Positions 32,176-35,780 of a stretch of 35,780 bases of DNA are shown here, one piece after another; positions within the stretch are counted from its first letter, which is position 1; each line of letters begins with the position of its first letter. The position numbers were made by a program, and so were the translations under genes. This DNA is from Treponema sp. (GTDB lineage: Bacteria > Spirochaetota > Spirochaetia > Treponematales > Breznakiellaceae). The notes under the pieces were generated by a model, which was not told where the DNA came from, did no database searches, and saw nothing but the letters and a program-made list of their open reading frames with translations. The stretch lies in NCBI GenBank assembly GCA_031276815.1, contig JAISMJ010000068.1, positions 1-35,780 on the forward strand, read 5' to 3'.

Positions 32176-34302
32176 CTACAATGACAGCTCTGCAATATAC
32201 GCATCGTACTCATGCTGCGCTCGCTGCGCCGCTGTCCGCGCTTCTTGTATGCCGGCGTTCTGCCTATCAATATCCGTATCCAGATCGGACAGTTTCTTGA
32301 GGTATTCCTGTCCTTGAGGCGTTTGATTGCCCGCCGCCGTAAGGTTCTGCCGTATGCGGCTCTGCTCATCCGTAAGCCGCGTAAACTCCTTCTCGCAATC
32401 AGAAAGAGATGCTTGTGCGGCATCAGCCTTCTTCTTCAAATCAACGGCTTTCTGCAAGGCGACGCGTACGTTTTCAGGAATCGCGGCGTCCGCAGTATAA
32501 CTCACAAAGGATTCGAGCCTAAGCTGGGTAAGGGTAATGCGCTCGGCAATGGGCGCTTCTTCCTGTACGGTGAACGAAATCACGCCATTAGCCGGCACAT
32601 TCCGCGTAAACCGGTACACGGCGTCCGTGCGTTCATCGAACTGCGCGCCGTCCGCAAGCGCTGCGCCTTTTGTGATAGGGTGTTCGATGATAAGGCGTTT
32701 CTCTTCGCCGGATGCGTTCTTTATGACATAGGTTTTTTCATACGTCTGTTTGCGGTTGATAATCATAACGCCCCGGCTTATCTGAACGGATACCACTCTG
32801 CGGGAAAAGGCGGATGTTACGCTGCCTGTTACCGAGAGGTCGTCCGCATAAGAAATAAGCCGCTTCTCATTCTCAGGAAAGAAGGTGATGAGCGCATCGC
32901 CCGCATAGACGCCTCCGTCGTATACCGTGATGGGACCTGCGGGCAGCTTCATACCGGTTGTATTGGTGAGTTCCGCGCTGACGGCGGGGTTGATGGTCCC
33001 GCGGAGCATGGCTTTTTCGCCGGAGAACACGAGGGTCTTTTTAGCCGCTATATGCGCCTCCACTAAAGGAAGCATGGCGCTTTGCTGACGCGCAAGCGTT
33101 ACCGGAGTCTTTATGGTAAATTCGAACAAGTCGCCCGCAACGTGGGCTGACGCGGTTTGTACGGCGCTGCCAATGGCGCTGCCGCCGGCAGCGGAAGAAG
33201 GCGATGCGGCAGTAACCGCGTATGCCGCATCAGCGGCGGATTCTCTCATATCAGCGCCCTCCTCCCTGTTCGCGAGTTGTTTGTTCGCCGTCCGGGGCGC
33301 GGGAACCGCGGCGGGCGCTTCCGTCGTCCACCCTGATGTATACGCGGCGGCTTCCGCAACGCCCGCAATGGCAAGGGGCAGAACCGGACGTACAAGGTGG
33401 TAAGGCGCGTACAACCGCTGGATAAAGGAGACCGGACGTCCGGTTACAAGGGAGAGTTCTACCTGTTCCCAATCCATGTCGCTGTCATTGTCAATGATTG
33501 CCCAGCCTTGAAGTTTATCCTGCGAAAGGTCGAGCCGGTATGAAACTTTCCAAACAGGCGCGGGAATCACGTAACTTAAAGACACCTGACGCGCCGGCTG
33601 CGTCTCATGTTGCGCCGCGTCTCCGCTTAACTGTACAGTAAGGATTCTCGTATCGGTCGCGCGGGACGCCATGATGAGGTCAAGGGCGCGGTTAATATCG
33701 GCGTTTATGGTTTCATCTTTGAAGGAAAATCCGGACACATCTTTAAGCGCGATAGTTTTAACACCGGTTGCAGTAAACATCGAAAGGTATGGTTCATTAC
33801 CGCCCTGTCCCGCGGTTGTTATGAACCGGTGTTCAACACCCATGATCCGCCCCGCTATGAGATTCGGCGCATAGACGTCAATTACCGCTCCCCGCAAAGA
33901 GCCGAGTATCTCGGCAAGACCCGGATTGTCCGTTAAATCAACGGAAAGACTGCGGAGGGTGCGAACCAACGTCGATTCCGAAGGGTAATTCACTTGCAAA
34001 GACGCGGAAGCCGGATCATTGACGGCGAGTGATTTTAAGGCGTCATCAATAACGCCGGCGTTAAAAGGCACGGCGATTGCAGCCGCGCCGGAAACCGTCC
34101 CGCTACGTTCAAAAAAGCCCACGCCGGAAGAAAAGAGCGCAATGCGCGTAATGGCGAGTTCCGTCTCCCCCGCGCTTGAAACAAGGGGCGGCTGGGCTGT
34201 ACGCGGCGATGAGGCAGCCGTTTGTCCGCTGTCAATAACAGCTTGGGCTGCAAGTCCTTCCGCGCACATGATTACAAACAACGCATGAAAAAGTCGCTGC
34301 AT
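32176..34302 (-). CDS. secreted DUF4139-family protein
   Basis: A 708-residue exported protein (signal MQRLFHALFVIMCAEGLAAQ). The central and C-terminal parts have DUF4139 features: PAPVWKVSYRLDLSQDKLQG, WAIIDNDSDMDWEQVELSLV, TGRPVSFIQRLYAPYHLVRP, and later RRVVSVQISRGVMIINRKQT with NASGEEKRLIIEHP. An alanine-rich disordered insert lies near residues 310-385, and the end is a coiled coil (DCEKEFTRLTDEQSRIRQNL). The family includes MucoidY-inhibitor-like proteins, but its role is unknown. GAGGAG precedes the ATG, behind an 11-bp hairpin and a good promoter. Confidence 0.85.
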   Translation of the reverse strand: MQRLFHALFVIMCAEGLAAQAVIDSGQTAASSPRTAQPPLVSSAGETELAITRIALFSSGVGFFERSGTVSGAAAIAVPFNAGVIDDALKSLAVNDPASASLQVNYPSESTLVRTLRSLSVDLTDNPGLAEILGSLRGAVIDVYAPNLIAGRIMGVEHRFITTAGQGGNEPYLSMFTATGVKTIALKDVSGFSFKDETINADINRALDLIMASRATDTRILTVQLSGDAAQHETQPARQVSLSYVIPAPVWKVSYRLDLSQDKLQGWAIIDNDSDMDWEQVELSLVTGRPVSFIQRLYAPYHLVRPVLPLAIAGVAEAAAYTSGWTTEAPAAVPAPRTANKQLANREEGADMRESAADAAYAVTAASPSSAAGGSAIGSAVQTASAHVAGDLFEFTIKTPVTLARQQSAMLPLVEAHIAAKKTLVFSGEKAMLRGTINPAVSAELTNTTGMKLPAGPITVYDGGVYAGDALITFFPENEKRLISYADDLSVTGSVTSAFSRRVVSVQISRGVMIINRKQTYEKTYVIKNASGEEKRLIIEHPITKGAALADGAQFDERTDAVYRFTRNVPANGVISFTVQEEAPIAERITLTQLRLESFVSYTADAAIPENVRVALQKAVDLKKKADAAQASLSDCEKEFTRLTDEQSRIRQNLTAAGNQTPQGQEYLKKLSDLDTDIDRQNAGIQEARTAAQRAQHEYDAYIAELSL

Positions 34303-34313
34303 AAAATCTCCTC

Positions 34314-34340
34314 ATATATAGCGGTACCGCCGCTATATAT
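34314..34340 (-). promoter_or_regulatory. 11-bp leader hairpin next to the ribosome binding site of the DUF4139 gene
   Basis: ATATATAGCGG (34314-34324) is the exact inverse of 34330-34340, with a 5-base loop. In the mRNA it starts a few bases after the transcription start and ends just before GAGGAG (34307-34312). It could protect the 5' end or control access to the ribosome binding site. Confidence 0.6.
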
Positions 34341-34348
34341 AACGATAT

Positions 34349-34377
34349 AGTATACCGGATGAACGGAGAAATAACAA
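34349..34377 (-). promoter_or_regulatory. sigma70-type promoter of the DUF4139 gene
   Basis: On the minus strand TTGTTA (34372-34377), a 17-bp spacer and TATACT (34349-34354) lie about 50 bases before the start at 34302. Confidence 0.7.
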
Positions 34378-34559
34378 GGTTGCCGTATGTGGCGTATACA
34401 AACCCCGCGATTTGTGAAGAGCGCGTATTGCGGCGCGTTAGAAGTAACCACGCGCTATACGGGCGCCAAGCTCTTGAAAGAGCCCTGCGCGACCGTCTTT
34501 GACCATCTGCTGGCGGTCGCGTAACATTCCGCGCCGCGCATCCACAGTCACGCGGCGTT

Positions 34560-34697
34560 GTTGAAAGTGTTTCAACGCTACTGTTGGAAGAGCTTCAACA
34601 GCAGCGTTGAAAGTGCTTCAACACTACTGTTGGAAGTGTTTCAACAACGCTGTTGGAAGCGTTTCAACAGTGTTGTTGGAAGCGTTCTGCCAGTGCG
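34560..34697. repeat. tandem array, 6 units of 23 bp with GTTGRAA-N3-TTYCAAC dyad
   Basis: Units start at 34560, 34583, 34606, 34629, 34652 and 34675. Each opens with a 17-base dyad such as GTTGAAAGTGTTTCAAC, followed by six variable bases; the last unit is degenerate. A period of 23 rotates the reading frame, so this array is not coding. The surrounding gap (34378-34935) also holds an 8-bp stem CGCGACCG/CGGTCGCG near 34488-34522 and a long-loop stem AAGAGCGC/GCGCTCTT near 34776-34829, but no supported gene. Confidence 0.9.
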
Positions 34698-34935
34698 TCG
34701 CGCCGTAAGACAAGGGAAAGGAGTGGGGGTAGCGGAAAAGCCGGAGGCTTTGGAGCATGGGGGAGCAGCGTACACAAGAGCGCGGCATTGGTGACGCTCC
34801 GTACGCCGTTTCCTTTGAGGGCGCTCTTCCTCTTTATCTTTTTATATATGCTTCATAGGGGTAGGCGTATTACCTATGCCGAATCAGGGCGTATGCCTTG
34901 AGAACGTTTTTTAAGAAGGAGTTTAAGGAATCTTT

Positions 34936-35638
34936 ATGAAAAAAATTGTATTTGTTTTGCTTATCCTGTTGTTAGTATGCGGTTTTTCCGTAGCGCAGGA
35001 TAAGACGAGGATTAGCGCCGGCGCCGAATTGGGTTTTGGAGATGTGGCGGATGAGGCTGTTTTTGGAATTACTCCGCAGCTTATCTACGAACATTCTTTT
35101 TTTGAGGATGCGCTGGATGTTTCCTTCGAGATTGATTATACCTTCAATTTTGAAGACAAAATACCCCAAGAAATATATGCCGAAGAAGATATCGGATATA
35201 ACCTGTCCTTGAATGATGTGTCAACGTTTACCGTTAGCCTTCACAATGAGAATAATTTCTCTACCGTACCGGAATTTGAAGATACGGGAGACGGAAGCAT
35301 ATTTGAGCCGAGCGTTACGTATAGCATGGCGCTAAATGCCGGAGAGCTTGCATTCACTGCGGGCTTTCCCGTTGGTTATCTGCCTGATACGACCTTTGGC
35401 ACGTATGGGACGACTGGATTTACATTCCCTTTCTGGTTTGGGTTTGAAGTAACCGCACATATGGATATTAGTCCGGACGCCGGTTATTCAGAAACCAATA
35501 TTGTGCTGTACTATGCAGCGGAGGCGTTCTCCGCCGAGCTTGAGATTGACGCGGACGCCGAATTTAAGGTCTATACCATCAGTCCTTTTGTTGAATGGTA
35601 TATAGGGTCCTTTACAGTTTGGGCGGGAGTTGACCTAG
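34936..35638 (+). pseudogene. outer-membrane beta-barrel protein gene, cut by an IS
   Basis: The gene starts with a clear signal peptide (MKKIVFVLLILLLVCGFSVAQ) and continues with alternating strands typical of a treponemal beta-barrel: ISAGAELGFGDVADEAVFGI, LIYEHSFFEDALDVSFEIDY, FSAELEIDADAEFKVYTISP, FVEWYIGSFTVWAGVDL. At CTAG (35635-35638) the sequence changes to an IS end, and the frame closes 29 bases later with the foreign tail RVVKRRGR. A normal barrel ends with an aromatic residue on its last strand, so the C-terminus is missing. AAGGAG and AAGGAA precede the ATG. Confidence 0.8.
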
Positions 35639-35780
35639 GGCGTGTCGTCAAAAGGAGAGGGAGATAGATCTGAGATAGAGAGCGGCAAGAAAGGAATCAG
35701 AGCGTTGAGCATAGCGGGTAGCAATACCTCTCCACTGTTTAAGCCACCGAAATACATTCTCTATACGATGGCGCTTCTTA
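35635..35780 (-). mobile_element. IS5-type element, 3' end with transposase C-terminus (runs off window)
   Basis: After CTAG the terminal sequence CGTGTCGTCAAAAGG begins the element. On the minus strand bases 35780-35648 encode the transposase tail: KKRHRIENVFRWLKQWRGIA, then TRYAQRSDSFLAALYLRSIS and a TGA at 35648-35650. The ATRYxxxxxxFLAAL pattern and the RHxxExVF motif with its catalytic glutamate are typical of the IS5 family. The frame is intact as far as it is visible, so this copy may be active. Confidence 0.85.

Noticed and set aside
34387-34524. 46-codon plus-strand frame starting MWRIQTPRFVKS
   Set aside because: It has only a weak AAGG upstream and no promoter or family match, and it contains an 8-bp hairpin at its end. 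Not enough to call a gene.

Overview
The window looks like a piece of a host-associated spirochaete chromosome, most likely a Treponema of the gut type. This is an inference. It rests on the many lipoproteins with loose lipoboxes, the spirochaete-style mix of genes (CHASE2 adenylate cyclase, tandem WHy-domain protein, DUF4139 protein, TPR proteins, ThrH, EF-P), and a mixed base composition with many insertion-sequence scraps. No rRNA, tRNA or CRISPR array was seen.

Layout. 1-590: IS5-type transposase debris and a hairpin. 592-4937: a minus-strand block with ilvD, a WHy-domain protein and serS. 4938-5631: a 21-bp tandem array set between inverted copies of a dispersed hairpin element. 5632-12460: plus-strand genes for an orphan solute-binding lipoprotein, an SH3-like protein, an M48 metalloprotease lipoprotein, a CHASE2 adenylate cyclase and a DUF815 ATPase. 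12461-14074: a decayed region with a broken reading frame, a 42-bp palindrome array and an internally deleted IS5-type element. 14110-21309: an ABC exporter, an IS630 remnant, a ferredoxin, an M23 peptidase, a PEGA-like protein, thrH, a membrane protein and a TPR protein. 21552-28422: mgtE-apbE, a small transcript unit before efp, then a hybrid histidine kinase translationally coupled to a coiled-coil protein. 28542-30171: another 42-bp palindrome array and an AT-rich pair, a PD-(D/E)XK-like nuclease coupled to a small acidic protein. 30480-34377: a TPR protein, an RluA-family pseudouridine synthase and a DUF4139 protein. 34560 to the end: a 23-bp palindrome array and an outer-membrane protein gene cut by an IS5-type element that runs off the window.

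Three patterns run across the window. First, six start codons sit only 6-7 bases after a -10 box that follows a -35 box with a spacer of exactly 17 bp, which predicts leaderless mRNAs. Second, four unrelated tandem arrays (21, 42, 42 and 23 bp) share one architecture: each unit carries a short palindrome, and units abut without spacers. Third, IS5-type ends lie on CTAG sites at 114-117, 13327-13330, 13745-13748 and 35635-35638, and both window edges fall inside such elements in the same orientation, so the region is bounded by repeats.

The best candidates for undescribed biology are the phased palindrome arrays and the AT-rich nuclease/small acidic protein pair.
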